A stretch of 64,000 bases of DNA from Corynebacterium deserti GIMN1.010 (GCF_001277995.1 NZ_CP009220.1:2418001-2482000); one strand, 5' to 3'. Counted from the first letter of the stretch, positions 27,455-36,983 are shown. The notes: a model not told the origin generated them from the letters alone. Made by a program: numbers and translations.

Positions 27455-27479
27455 GACCAATAGATGAACTTTATTGGTC
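27455..27479. promoter_or_regulatory. Inverted repeat between mpx and nuc (candidate operator)
   Basis: GACCAATA and TATTGGTC are perfect 8-bp arms 9 nt apart, in the divergent promoter gap. The regulator is unknown. Confidence 0.5.
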
Positions 27480-27590
27480 TGTTACATTAACTGCCAGCAA
27501 CAGCAGAATTGCTTCCAAGCGCGCTGAGAAGAACCCAGGTAAATCATAAGTTTTGTATCGATTACTCGACTGAATAGAGGACTTTCCACG

Positions 27591-30212
27591 ATGTCTCGCA
27601 TCTCTGCGCGCACGCTGGCCATTGCTGTGGCCGGTGCAACTGCGGCTAGCCTGGCCGTAGTACCGGCTGCTTCGGCAGCTCCGGACAACTCCGCACCTGT
27701 GATCAATGAAGTATATGGAGGTGGCGGAAACAACGGTTCGGCGTTTTCCAATGACTTCATCGAGCTGTACAACCCAACCGCAGAGCCGGTGTCCCTCGAC
27801 GGCTGGAGCGTGTCCTACTATTCCTCAGGCGGAAACCTCGGCAGCAAGACTGCGCTGAGTGGCACCATCGCACCAGGTGGTTTCTACCTCATCGCACAAG
27901 CAGCAGGTAATAACGATACCGGCGCGCTACCAAAGCCTGATGCTCAAGGCACGGCAGCAATGAGCGGCACCAACGGCATTGTGTCGCTGGAAAACGCCGC
28001 AGATGAAACCATCGACCTCGTCGGCTACGGCTCCGCCACCCGCTTTGAGGGTGCTGCAACCCCAGCGCTGACCAATGCAACCTCCGCGCAGCGCATCATC
28101 GATGGTGTCGATTCCGACAACAACCTGGCTGATTTCATCACCGGCACTCCAACCCCTGTCTCCTCAGGCGACGCTTCCACCCCTGAACAGCCAGAAGAGC
28201 CAGAGCAGCCTGTCGATCCTGGCACCACCTTGTCCATCGCAGAGATCCAAGGAACTGGCGCAACCACTCCTGTTGATGGCCAGGTTGTCACCACCGAAGG
28301 CATCGTCACCGCTGTGTACGCAGAGGGCGGATTCAACGGCTACTACATCCAGACCCCAGGCACCGGCACCACTCCAAAGCAGGTTGGCGACGCATCTGAC
28401 GGCATCTTCGTCTACGTCGGCACGAACGGAACTTACCCAGCAATCGGCGATTCTGTTGTAGTCACCGGACGTGCAGCTGAGTACTACAACATGACCCAGC
28501 TGGGAAGCTCCTCTTTCCAGGTTTCTGTAGAGGAATTTGAGCCTGTCACCCCACTACAACTGGACACTGTTCCTGCAGGCGATGACATCCGTGAAGCGTA
28601 TGAGGGCATGCTGCTGCAGCCAACTGGCGCACACACTGTCACCAACAACTACGCCACCAACACCTTCGGCGAGATCGCACTTGCACCAGGAGATCAGCCA
28701 CTGTTCCAGGCCACTGAAGTTGTGGCGCCTGGTGCTGAGGCGATTGCGTACGAGGCGGAAAACGTCGCAAAGCAAATTACGCTGGATGACGGACGCTCGG
28801 GCAACTACACCCGCGGTGACTCCGCAGTTCCTATGGCGTGGTTGATGCAAGACGGCGGCACGACCGTGAAGTCCCTGCGCGCGGGCGACCAGGTGGAATT
28901 CCAGGCGCCAGTGATCTTTGATTACCGCTTTGACCTGTGGAAGTACCAGCCAACGCTGCCTGTCACTGGCAACACTCCGGGCGACCAGCTGCCCATCACG
29001 TGGGAAGATTCCCGCGAAGCTGAGCTTGCCTCCATCGACAACGTGGCTGGCGATTACCACATCGCAAGCTTCAACGTTCTCAACTACTTCACCTCCCTGG
29101 GCATGAACGAGCCCGGCTGCTCCGCGTACACCGACATCAATGGCCGCGGAGTAACCGCCAACAACTGCGATGTTCGTGGCGCATACTCCCAGGAAGCCTT
29201 CGAGGACCAGCAGGCAAAGATCGTCGACGCCATCAACCGCCTCGATGTCGACGTTTTGGGTCTTGAAGAAATCGAAAACACCGCAACCGTCACCGGCGAT
29301 ATCACCCGCCGCGATGAAGCTCTCCACGCCCTTGTGGCAGCCCTCAACGACGCTGCAGGTTCCGAGCGCTGGGCAGCTGTGGAATCCCCAGATCAGGTAG
29401 GTACCGACGAGGACTACATCCGCGTTGCGTTCATCTACGACCAGACCACCGTCGCGCCAGTCGGCGAGTCCCGCATCTTCGATGACCCAGCATTTACCGG
29501 CACCGCACGCCAGCCACTGGCTCAGGAATTCCAGCCACTGGATGAGACCAAGGAATCCTTCGTCAGCGTGGTCAACCACTTCAAGTCCAAGGGATCCGCA
29601 GTCAACGGCGATACCGACACCGGCGACGGCCAAGGTGCCAGCGCAAACGTTCGTGTTGCTCAGGCTCAGGCTCTCATCGATCACCTGGACAACCAGGATG
29701 ATTGGGCAGACAAGCCAGTGTTCATCCTCGGCGATGCCAACTCCTACGCCCGCGAGCACTCCATGACCACCCTCTACGGGGCTGGTTACACCAACATCGC
29801 TGAAGAGTTCGACGCCGGCTACAGCTACCAGTTCGACGGCCGCATCGGCTCCCTCGACCACGCCCTGGGCAACGCAGCTGCCATGGAAAACGTCGTCGAC
29901 GCCGAGGTGTGGGACATCAACGCTGACGAGTCCATCGCCTTCGAGTACTCCCGCCGCCTCAACAACATCTCAGATGTTTTTGAAAATAACGCTTTCCGTT
30001 CCTCTGACCACGATCCAATCAAGGTTGGCTTCAACCTAAAGACTGTTGGCGATCCAACTGACCCAACCGATCCTGAGGAGCCAGCACAGTCCTCCGGCAG
30101 CTCCCCTTTCGGAACCCTTGCCGCAATCATCGCAGCGATCCTCGGCACCATCGGTTTCGCAATGCCATTCCTGCAGCAGAACCCACTGTTTAAGAACATG
30201 TTCAAGTTCTAA
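27591..30212 (+). CDS. nucH: Secreted nuclease with lamin-tail domain and C-terminal membrane anchor
   Basis: An 873-residue exported protein. It has a signal peptide (1-30, cleavage after ASA) and a lamin-tail domain (about 35-170, INEVYGGGGNNGSAFSNDFIELYNP). A Pro/Glu linker follows, then an OB-like domain (210-330). The endonuclease/exonuclease/phosphatase domain spans about 485-810, with HIASFNVLNYF, LGLEEIENTA, VNHFKSKG, ILGDANSY and SSDHDPIKVGFN as catalytic motifs. A Pro/Glu/Ser spacer and a hydrophobic stretch near 848-866 before a basic end would hold it at the surface. C. glutamicum NucH is induced on phosphate starvation, probably scavenging DNA phosphate; PhoR control here is inference. 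Confidence 0.9.
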   Translation: MSRISARTLAIAVAGATAASLAVVPAASAAPDNSAPVINEVYGGGGNNGSAFSNDFIELYNPTAEPVSLDGWSVSYYSSGGNLGSKTALSGTIAPGGFYLIAQAAGNNDTGALPKPDAQGTAAMSGTNGIVSLENAADETIDLVGYGSATRFEGAATPALTNATSAQRIIDGVDSDNNLADFITGTPTPVSSGDASTPEQPEEPEQPVDPGTTLSIAEIQGTGATTPVDGQVVTTEGIVTAVYAEGGFNGYYIQTPGTGTTPKQVGDASDGIFVYVGTNGTYPAIGDSVVVTGRAAEYYNMTQLGSSSFQVSVEEFEPVTPLQLDTVPAGDDIREAYEGMLLQPTGAHTVTNNYATNTFGEIALAPGDQPLFQATEVVAPGAEAIAYEAENVAKQITLDDGRSGNYTRGDSAVPMAWLMQDGGTTVKSLRAGDQVEFQAPVIFDYRFDLWKYQPTLPVTGNTPGDQLPITWEDSREAELASIDNVAGDYHIASFNVLNYFTSLGMNEPGCSAYTDINGRGVTANNCDVRGAYSQEAFEDQQAKIVDAINRLDVDVLGLEEIENTATVTGDITRRDEALHALVAALNDAAGSERWAAVESPDQVGTDEDYIRVAFIYDQTTVAPVGESRIFDDPAFTGTARQPLAQEFQPLDETKESFVSVVNHFKSKGSAVNGDTDTGDGQGASANVRVAQAQALIDHLDNQDDWADKPVFILGDANSYAREHSMTTLYGAGYTNIAEEFDAGYSYQFDGRIGSLDHALGNAAAMENVVDAEVWDINADESIAFEYSRRLNNISDVFENNAFRSSDHDPIKVGFNLKTVGDPTDPTDPEEPAQSSGSSPFGTLAAIIAAILGTIGFAMPFLQQNPLFKNMFKF

Positions 30213-30255
30213 AACGCTTGTCGACGCCCACCTCCCGGACGTCGCAAAGCACATT

Positions 30256-30290
30256 CGGCCACCCCACACGGGGCGGCCTAACTTCTTATT
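30256..30290 (+). terminator. Terminator after nuc
   Basis: GGCCACCCC and GGGGCGGCC pair around ACAC (one mismatch), followed by TAACTTCTTATT. Confidence 0.6.
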
Positions 30291-30975
30291 AAATCTGTCT
30301 TGCTGCTTGCCTATATGTTTGTGCGCTTGCGCCCAACTCCAACGCCGCAAGCGCCGCGCTGCGGAAGTCTGCCGCCACCTTCGGGTTTGTCAAGTTGCGC
30401 GCCGACGCCGACAAACGCACCGTGTTGCCCTTTTCAGCACCACGCGTGACAGCACGAATAACATTTTTGCGCCACCATTTAGCAGCGCCGAACCCCTCAC
30501 CCACCGACAAATTTCTACACGCCAAGAAATCCCCGGCTTCCAGATTGTGCAGACCCCGTGATGACGCCGCGACCGTGAACTCAAACTCCGGCAACACTGC
30601 AAACGTGCCCTCGGACATCCGCCACCTTGGTGGCGCGAAAATATCCAGCTCAAACCCGATCTTATGCATCTGCCTAATCGCACCGGTCAACCGAAGACGC
30701 GCCTCGTGACTTTCCAACGTGGCAAACTCAGCGCGACGCCCCTGCACCGCCTGATCAAAACCATTGAGGATCAACTCATGGCCACGTTCACGCTGCTGCT
30801 CAAACCACTTAAGAGTGGTTTTATCCTTGGCTAGACGCCAATCCCCATCAATGCGGGGTGCGACAAGGAGAGAGACCTCAATTCCTTCAGCTCGCAGGTC
30901 CTTAATCAGCCTGTCAGCCGCCGAACGGGTCTGGTCGAAAATGCTAGAAACTGAAACAAGAAGACGGCCGGACAT
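30289..30975 (-). CDS. DUF2334 protein (polysaccharide deacetylase-like fold)
   Basis: About 228 residues starting MSGRLLVSVSSIFDQ (ATG 30975; an ATG two codons earlier is the alternative). The sequence has the DUF2334 layout: SLLVAPRIDGDW, a GHELILNGFDQ motif corresponding to the metal/substrate loop of polysaccharide deacetylases, and LDIFAPPRWRMSEGTF. Many DUF2334 proteins are predicted sugar or amino-sugar deacetylases, but the substrate is unknown. It has no signal peptide, so it is cytosolic. It is convergent with nuc and 44 bp from dctA. Confidence 0.75.
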   Translation of the reverse strand: MSGRLLVSVSSIFDQTRSAADRLIKDLRAEGIEVSLLVAPRIDGDWRLAKDKTTLKWFEQQRERGHELILNGFDQAVQGRRAEFATLESHEARLRLTGAIRQMHKIGFELDIFAPPRWRMSEGTFAVLPEFEFTVAASSRGLHNLEAGDFLACRNLSVGEGFGAAKWWRKNVIRAVTRGAEKGNTVRLSASARNLTNPKVAADFRSAALAALELGASAQTYRQAARQI

Positions 30976-31019
30976 GCACATTATTGTTGCACGTCCGGCC
31001 GTTGTCGTCCTGTTGAAAA

Positions 31020-32369
31020 CTAGTGGTCATCCTCAACGTCGACGTATGGCTTGCGACCATCCAAAACATCGTGAACCTGCTGCATGTTGACGGTTCCAGT
31101 CCACTTGCCCACCAACAGGGTGGCAACCGAGTTACCAGCAAAGTTGGTCAGCGCACGTGCCTCGGACATGAACTTATCAATACCCACGATCACGTCCACA
31201 CCGTGCAGCAACTCAGGGCGGTGCGAGGACAGACCTGCCGCCAGGGTTGCGATACCAGCACCGGAAACACCTGCAGCGCCCTTGGAGGCGATGATCATGA
31301 AGACCAGCAGACCAACCTGCTCGCCCAGGCTCATCGGCATGTTCATGGCATCAGCAATGAAGATCGACGCCATGGTCAGGTAGATCGCGGTGCCATCCAG
31401 GTTGAAGGAGTAACCAGTTGGAACGACAATACCCACGGTTGGCTTAGCCACACCGATGTGCTCCATCTTGCGCATGAGGTTTGGCAGTGCCGACTCAGAC
31501 GAGGAGGTAGCGAAGATAAGCAGGAATTCCTTGCCCAGGTAGCGACACAGCTTGAAGATGTTTACGCCGGTGAACACCTTGAGCACGGTACCCAAGACAC
31601 CGAAGATGAAGATCACACAGGTGACGTAGAAAGCGAGGATCAAGATGCCCAGCTGGATGACGGCGTCGAAACCGGTTTCACCGACAACACCTGCCATTGC
31701 ACCGAACGCACCAACGGGTGCCAGCCACAGAATCCAGTTCAAAATCTTGAAAATGAGCTTCTGCAGATGAGAGATGAGATCCAGGATTGGCTGGCCCTTC
31801 TCCCCCATGGACTGAGCAGCAAAGCCCACCAAGATGGCGATGAAGAGCACCTGCAGCACAGAACCTGAGGTAAACGCAGAGAAGAACGTTTCCGGAATGA
31901 TTGAGTGGATAAATCCAAGCAGGCCTTCTGGGCTGCTTTCCGTTCCAGCAAAGGAGGACTCCTCATCCACTGGGATGTTCAGACCACTTCCTGGCTGGAT
32001 GAAATTACCAACGATTAGCCCCACAGCCAGTGCGAAGGTTGACATGGTGATGAAGTACGCAAGGGCAATACCACCCGCACGTCCGACCGTGGCCGCTGCC
32101 TTTACGGAACCGATTCCGAGAACGATGGTGCAGAAAATCACCGGAGCGATGATCATCTTGATCAAAGACACAAACATGGTGCCCAAGATCTTGAGTTCCT
32201 TACCCAATTCTGGGGCGATAAGTCCCAGGGTGATACCCGCAATAAGGGCAATGATCACCGCGATGTAGAGCCAGTGAGTGCGGTCTTTCTTCGGTGGTTT
32301 TGCCACCTTGATGTGTTCATTTCTTACTTCAACATGTGAACTGTTGGAAGATTCAGAATGTGGATCCAT
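31020..32369 (-). CDS. dctA: C4-dicarboxylate:cation symporter DctA (DAACS family)
   Basis: A 449-residue symporter for succinate, fumarate and malate. The start is ATG 32369 (MDPHSESSNSSHVEV), preceded by AAGGGAAG; upstream codons in the same frame are not convincing coding. About eight membrane segments and two re-entrant loops are visible. The transport-site motifs are SSSESALPNL (Ser-rich loop), VPTGYSFNLDGTAIYLT and SKGAAGVSGAGI. C. glutamicum DctA allows growth on C4 acids when up-expressed. Upstream lies a perfect TATGTATACATA palindrome that could be its operator. Confidence 0.95.
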   Translation of the reverse strand: MDPHSESSNSSHVEVRNEHIKVAKPPKKDRTHWLYIAVIIALIAGITLGLIAPELGKELKILGTMFVSLIKMIIAPVIFCTIVLGIGSVKAAATVGRAGGIALAYFITMSTFALAVGLIVGNFIQPGSGLNIPVDEESSFAGTESSPEGLLGFIHSIIPETFFSAFTSGSVLQVLFIAILVGFAAQSMGEKGQPILDLISHLQKLIFKILNWILWLAPVGAFGAMAGVVGETGFDAVIQLGILILAFYVTCVIFIFGVLGTVLKVFTGVNIFKLCRYLGKEFLLIFATSSSESALPNLMRKMEHIGVAKPTVGIVVPTGYSFNLDGTAIYLTMASIFIADAMNMPMSLGEQVGLLVFMIIASKGAAGVSGAGIATLAAGLSSHRPELLHGVDVIVGIDKFMSEARALTNFAGNSVATLLVGKWTGTVNMQQVHDVLDGRKPYVDVEDDH

Positions 32370-32486
32370 GGGCTTCCCTTCGATGATCCGAGAGCCGAAA
32401 ACCAGATCATAGCTTTCAGCCTTTTTAATAGGCGTGATCATGCCAGCAACCCGACGAGATGAGGTGTCCTCTGACAACCAGGAAAT

Positions 32487-32498
32487 TATGTATACATA
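32487..32498. promoter_or_regulatory. Perfect 12-bp palindrome upstream of dctA
   Basis: TATGTATACATA lies 118 bp before the dctA start. A TGTATACA core is typical for several GntR-type operators, but no regulator gene is adjacent. Confidence 0.45.
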
Positions 32499-32628
32499 TA
32501 TCCTGAGAGGCAAAACTAGAGAAGAGTATTTTATATCACATTTTTAGATAATACCTAGCAATTTCCCAGGTCAGCTGGCGCGGGAAAGAATTAGCAGAAT
32601 ACTTTTGCAAACTTAGTTAATAATGAAT

Positions 32629-32661
32629 AAATCACCCCCGATGATGTGTCGGAGGTGATTT
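32629..32661 (-). terminator. Terminator of ptrB
   Basis: AAATCACCCCCGA and TCGGAGGTGATTT pair around TGATGTG, 35 bp after the ptrB stop. Confidence 0.78.
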
Positions 32662-32696
32662 AGGCCCGTATAGCGAAGATGCTTATTTCTGGAAGC

Positions 32697-34841
32697 TTAG
32701 GCGGTCACTCCCGTGGCCTGATTAACCAGCCATGCGTACTCAAACGCCGTCTCCCGCCACTTCTCATACCGACCAGAAACACCGCCGTGACCTGCAACCA
32801 TCTCAGTCTTCAGCAGGAACTCCCCACCCGTTGCCGTTGCGCGAAGAGCTGCAACCCATTTGGCGGGTTCCACATACAAAACGCGGGTGTCATTAAGAGA
32901 GGTGATGGCCAAAATATTGGGGTACTGCTTTGCCTCAACATTTTCATATGGCGCATAGGACGCCATGTACTCGTAGATATCCTTGTCTTCCAGCGGGTTA
33001 CCCCACTCATCCCATTCAATCACCGTCAGTGGCAACTCTGGCATGAGCATCGAGGTCAGCGGATCTACAAACGGCACATTCGCTTCAATCGCCTTGAAAC
33101 GATCACCTGCCATGTTTGCCACAGCACCCATCAACAACCCACCCGCGGAACCGCCTTCAGCCACGAGTATCTCAGGCGCGGTGATGCCTTGGGCGATCAA
33201 GGCGTCGGCAACGTCGATGAAGTCAGTGAACGTGTTCTTCTTGGTCGTAGTCTTGCCGTTGTCGTACCAGCCACGGCCCATTTCGCCACCGCCACGCACA
33301 TGAGCAATCGCAAAGATCATGCCACGATCCATCAGCGACAACCGCGCGATGGAAAAACCAGGATCAATCGACGACTCATAGGAACCATAGCCATACAGCA
33401 ATGTCGCATTGGGCTTGCTCAAATCCAGGTCAGCGCGGTGCACCAAAGACACCGGAATCTGCGCACCATCAGTTGCCGTAACCCACAACCGCGACGCCAC
33501 ATAATCTTCCCGGTTGTAACCACCCAACACTTCTTGCTGCTTGAGCAACGTACGCTCGCCAGACTCAATCCAATAGTTAAACAACTGCGCCGGGGTGGTG
33601 AATGATCCATAAGAAATACGGATGACAGGCGCATCCCACTCCGGATTACCGCCCGACGCAACCGTGTACAACTCTTCATCAAATTCCAGCTGACGGAATT
33701 CGCCGAAGGTCCCGTCGACAAGCTTCATAACCGCAACCTGCCCAATTGCGCCCGAGCGGTAGCCCAGCACAATAAAATCGCGGTACGTATCGACGCCCTC
33801 AATGCGCACATCATCCTTGTGCGCCACCAGCGGCTTAAGCGCCGCTAAAGACTTAAGCTTATCGACGCTTTCCCACCCCACCGAGAAGTTGGGGCCCTCC
33901 GCGTTGTGCGTCACAATCCACACATCCTCGCCCCCGACAACCGCATGGTCAACGTCATATTCCACGCCATCCTCCCGCGGAATCAACACCTCCGGTCGCC
34001 CCTCTGGATCATCAAACGACAACACGCTCACCTCAGAGGTAATCTTCGACGCCGACCCAAACACAATGAATGTCTCCGAACGAGTAGTTCCCACCCACGC
34101 CGAAAAACGCTCATCCGGCTCGTGGTACACCATCACGTCCTCCTCAACCGGGGTGCCGACCTTGTGCCGCCACACCGTATCCGGACGCCACGCATCATCA
34201 ACACGCTGGTAGAAGAGATAATCTTCACCCACCCACAGCGCACCATAGAAAATACCCGTGAGCGTATCCGGCAGCAGCTCGCCAGTCTCCAAATCCTTGA
34301 TGCGCAACGTAAACCGCTCATCGCCGGTCACATCAGTGGAATACGCCAAGTAACGGCCTGACGTTGTCACACTCGACGCGCCAATGGAGAAGAACTCATA
34401 CCCCTCCGCCAGCTCATTAGCATCCAAAATGATGCTCTCCCCCTCAGCCGGCTCACCTTCCGGAATGACGGGAGGCGTCCACGCATCTGCGCCATCCTGT
34501 ACAGGAATCCGGCACGAGTATCCGTAACTCTTGCCCTCTTCCGTGCGGGAGTAATACCAATACTTGCCCGCGCGGACAGGAATGGACATGTCAGTTTCTT
34601 TGACTCGAGACTTAATTTCCTCGTAGATGTTGTTTTTCAGCTCATCCAGATGCGCGGTCTCCTGCTCCGTGAACGCATTCTCTGCCTCCAAATAGTCCAG
34701 AGTCTCCTGGGATTCCTTATCCCGAAGCCACTCGTAGTTGTCCACGAAATCAATGCCGTGATGAGACCTGGTCACCGGATGGACCGCTGCCGTGGGAGGA
34801 GTAAGTGATTCACGATTGGTACTTGAGCTGAGTTCAGACAT
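32697..34841 (-). CDS. ptrB: Oligopeptidase B (prolyl oligopeptidase family, S9)
   Basis: A 714-residue cytosolic serine peptidase that cleaves short peptides after basic residues. The N-terminal two thirds are a beta propeller, and the hydrolase domain follows from about 450. The nucleophile is Ser in LVAEGGSAGGLLMG near 560, and the His is in EMVAGHGGVSGRYEKW near 690. VRGGGEMGRGWYDNGK and ITSLNDTRVLYVEPAKW with the catalytic Asp are typical of oligopeptidase B. It stands alone with its own terminator. Confidence 0.93.
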   Translation of the reverse strand: MSELSSSTNRESLTPPTAAVHPVTRSHHGIDFVDNYEWLRDKESQETLDYLEAENAFTEQETAHLDELKNNIYEEIKSRVKETDMSIPVRAGKYWYYSRTEEGKSYGYSCRIPVQDGADAWTPPVIPEGEPAEGESIILDANELAEGYEFFSIGASSVTTSGRYLAYSTDVTGDERFTLRIKDLETGELLPDTLTGIFYGALWVGEDYLFYQRVDDAWRPDTVWRHKVGTPVEEDVMVYHEPDERFSAWVGTTRSETFIVFGSASKITSEVSVLSFDDPEGRPEVLIPREDGVEYDVDHAVVGGEDVWIVTHNAEGPNFSVGWESVDKLKSLAALKPLVAHKDDVRIEGVDTYRDFIVLGYRSGAIGQVAVMKLVDGTFGEFRQLEFDEELYTVASGGNPEWDAPVIRISYGSFTTPAQLFNYWIESGERTLLKQQEVLGGYNREDYVASRLWVTATDGAQIPVSLVHRADLDLSKPNATLLYGYGSYESSIDPGFSIARLSLMDRGMIFAIAHVRGGGEMGRGWYDNGKTTTKKNTFTDFIDVADALIAQGITAPEILVAEGGSAGGLLMGAVANMAGDRFKAIEANVPFVDPLTSMLMPELPLTVIEWDEWGNPLEDKDIYEYMASYAPYENVEAKQYPNILAITSLNDTRVLYVEPAKWVAALRATATGGEFLLKTEMVAGHGGVSGRYEKWRETAFEYAWLVNQATGVTA

Positions 34842-34982
34842 AAGCCCCGATCATAATCTTGGCCGTTGCCACGCGCTCGTGTGTTCGCCAAGGGCGTTCT
34901 CACCTACACGCGAGGAGCCGATTTGACGGGAATCGAGACGCTACTTTCCCAAAGTAGCGTATGTGACAACCGGCAATGAGTT
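34842..34982. other. ptrB upstream region
   Basis: This is the promoter region of ptrB (minus). It also holds the imperfect hairpin CTACTTT-CCC-AAAGTAG at 34941-34957. There is no gene. Confidence 0.4.
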
Positions 34983-35414
34983 ATGTCGAAACTTCATCAG
35001 AAGAGTACAAGCAGGCGTCGCCAGCCTGTCTATGAGGTGCGGTCTCATAAAGGAGCTGCCTGGCGAGGGGCGATAGTCATTGACCAGGAGGGAGATTGGT
35101 GACTGGTCCATGCTTCCCGCCACGACTATTTCCACGAGCGACTAGCCCAGTTTTTAGCAACCTCCAAAACCCCCAATGCGAACCTTATTCCCGCCGTTTC
35201 CACTCCCCACGTTCGCCACTGAACACGACATAGTGAGCTAGAAAATGGACTCCTCCGAGGTATCGCCATCCGAGCATTATGCGGCGAGTGGTTTGTACCC
35301 ACTCGGGATGGAAACGCGCTCCTGGAACTTCCGGTATGTCCAAATTGCGAAACTCAAGAGCCACTTGCCCAGCAGCTACAAGATCTGATTCGACATATTC
35401 GTGCCGCCGATTAG
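34983..35414 (+). pseudogene. Decayed gene ending in a DUF3039-like zinc-ribbon domain (two in-frame TGA)
   Basis: One frame from ATG 34983 to TAG 35412 reads as a coherent protein apart from TGA at 35100 and TGA at 35220. Before the first stop: a basic start (MSKLHQKSTSRRRQPVYEV), then AAWRGAIVIDQEGDW. Between the stops: LVHASRHDYFHERLAQFLAT. After the second: IAIRALCGEWFVPTRDG and LPVCPNCE, the core of the actinobacterial DUF3039 family (ALCG...CPxC, likely Zn-binding). Both stops can arise from CGA by one C-to-T change. No product is expected unless the stops are recoded, for which there is no evidence. Confidence 0.65.
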
Positions 35415-35589
35415 AGGTTGTCTAGTTCATTCAAATCGTCAAATGAAAGATCGAGTGACGAATCATCGTAATCTGTGGCAAGTGCGATGGCTACATCTTG
35501 CGCTGCACGGTCACGACGTCATCTTTCGATCACGAAAATGCCGCGTCCACCCCACGCAGGAAGTGCGACGCGGCCAATTGGCAGCTGAA
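35411..35589 (-). pseudogene. 3' remnant of a second gene, truncated against purC and interrupted by TGA
   Basis: A minus-strand frame continuous with purC's 3' boundary reads LPIGRVALPAWGGRGIFVIER, TGA at 35521-35519, then RRDRAAQDVAIALATDYDD and an acidic end SSLDLSFDDLNELDNL, stop TAA at 35413. The sequence looks protein-like, with a Gly/Pro-rich part and an acidic C-terminus, but has no start codon. I do not recognise the family. It converges with and overlaps the end of the DUF3039 remnant by a few bases. CGA to TGA would explain the stop. Confidence 0.45.
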
Positions 35590-35591
35590 AG

Positions 35592-36485
35592 CTAAACGCA
35601 GCAACCAATCCACTGGCTGAACTTCTTCCCAGAGATCAATTCGTAGGCTTCGATATAGCGTTCGCGGGTTGCTTCCACGACGGATCCTGGGAGCTCTGGC
35701 GGTTCCATGCCGGAGTCCTTATCCCAACCGGATTTCGCGCCGGTGAGCCAGTTGCGGACGAACTGCTTGTCAAAGCTTGGCTGAACGTCGCCAGGCTCGT
35801 AGCCTTCCAGAGGCCAGTAGCGGGAGGAATCGGGGGTGAGAACTTCGTCGCCAAGCACCAGGGTGCCGTCTTCGTCGATGCCAAACTCGAACTTGGTGTC
35901 GGCGAGGATGACACCACGCTCGAGGGCCACTTCAGCGGCACGCTTGTAGATGGCAATGGAGGCATCGCGAAGCTGGGTGGCGCGGGCGGTGCCGAGGCGT
36001 TCTTCGACGACGTCGAAGGAGACGTTAATATCGTGGTCGCCGATGTCCGCCTTGGTTGCTGGGGTGAAGATTGGTTCTGGCAGCTTGGAGGATTCGACAA
36101 GCCCCTCTGGGAGTTCGACGCCACATACGGATTGGGTCTGCTTGTACTCGGCAAGGCCGGAACCGGTGAGGTAGCCGCGGACGACGCATTCGAAAGGAAG
36201 CATGGTGAGCTTCTTGCACACCATGGCTCGTCCGAGGACTTCTTCTGGGATTCGGGGATCATCAGGTTCGCCGGCCAGGTGATTGGGGAAATCAATGATG
36301 TCGAAGAAGAACTGGCTCATCGCAGTGAGCACGCGACCCTTGTCTGGAATTTCGGTGTCGAGGATGAAATCGTAGGCAGAGATTCGGTCGGAAGCCACCA
36401 TCAGGATGTGCTTCTCGTCGATCTCGTAAATTTCACGGACCTTGCCTGCCGACAGGTGCTTGTACTGGGAGAGTTCAGGACGCAT
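35592..36485 (-). CDS. purC: Phosphoribosylaminoimidazole-succinocarboxamide synthase (SAICAR synthetase)
   Basis: PurC joins CAIR and aspartate with ATP. The 297 residues begin [23 protein letters not shown], the normal ATP loop, then [13 protein letters not shown], the aspartate/CAIR region [16 protein letters not shown], and [14 protein letters not shown]. It ends unusually in GCCV right where the decayed neighbour begins. The gene is upstream of no other purine gene on its strand; the peptide gene behind it has its own signals. Confidence 0.95.
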   Translation of the reverse strand: MRPELSQYKHLSAGKVREIYEIDEKHILMVASDRISAYDFILDTEIPDKGRVLTAMSQFFFDIIDFPNHLAGEPDDPRIPEEVLGRAMVCKKLTMLPFECVVRGYLTGSGLAEYKQTQSVCGVELPEGLVESSKLPEPIFTPATKADIGDHDINVSFDVVEERLGTARATQLRDASIAIYKRAAEVALERGVILADTKFEFGIDEDGTLVLGDEVLTPDSSRYWPLEGYEPGDVQPSFDKQFVRNWLTGAKSGWDKDSGMEPPELPGSVVEATRERYIEAYELISGKKFSQWIGCCV

Positions 36486-36657
36486 GATAGGAAAGTTTAG
36501 ACCTCTTGGGGGTGTTCGGAAAATCTACAGAAAAATTCTCTGGCGGGCACGCAAGCTGTTTACCCAAATGTCATAAAAGTCTGCCAAGTTATTCGAACAT
36601 TACTTAAGGAACCTTGGCAATCACTCAGCTACATAACAGCCCCGGAAACACAAAAAA

Positions 36658-36690
36658 ACGAGCACCCCTCATGGAGAGTGCTCGTTTTTA
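36658..36690. terminator. Bidirectional terminator after the small-peptide gene
   Basis: AACGAGCAC and GTGCTCGTT pair around a 12-nt loop, with A-rich and T-rich flanks, between the peptide gene and purC. Confidence 0.82.
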
Positions 36691-36753
36691 ATGTTCCCCG
36701 ATCAACCGGAGTTGATCGGAACTAGCTGGGCGCGACCCTAGAGTCGCACGCTA

Positions 36754-36870
36754 CTAGGAGGAAGCGTTCTGGATGCTGTCGAAGACACCCTGTGCGCCTG
36801 CGAAGACGGAGCCAACGAGGCCCTGAACGCCGTCGAAGATAGACTGGAAGATATCGAAGATCGCGGTCAT
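36754..36870 (-). CDS. 38-residue amphipathic peptide, possible mycomembrane small polypeptide
   Basis: The frame from ATG 36870 encodes MTAIFDIFQSIFDGVQGL followed by VGSVFAGAQGVFDSIQNASS. Hydrophobic residues recur every three or four positions (I, F, I, F, V, L, V, F, V, F, I), so it would form one amphipathic helix. There is no signal peptide and no Cys. AGTGAGA gives a modest ribosome site 9 nt upstream, and a strong hairpin follows the stop. C. glutamicum outer-membrane polypeptides such as PorA, PorH and ProtX are similarly short, lack signals and can carry mycolate on Ser; I suspect a member of that group but cannot prove it. A longer frame upstream (from 36990) lacks signals. Confidence 0.65.
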   Translation of the reverse strand: MTAIFDIFQSIFDGVQGLVGSVFAGAQGVFDSIQNASS

Positions 36871-36983
36871 TGTGATCTCACTTTCATTCTTTCGCCAAGC
36901 TCTTGCTGCCTGACTGGGATGACTCAAGTGTGGCCTATCCCGGCAACCACTTGCAACCCCATCGCCACAAAATTGGGCATTTT

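Noticed and set aside
28554..29861. 435-codon frame opposite nuc
   Set aside because: Shadow of the nuclease gene with no signal or motif.
34983..35414. TGA recoding (Trp or selenocysteine) in the DUF3039 frame
   Set aside because: No SECIS-like structure is evident and TGA is a normal stop elsewhere here; simple decay is the better reading.
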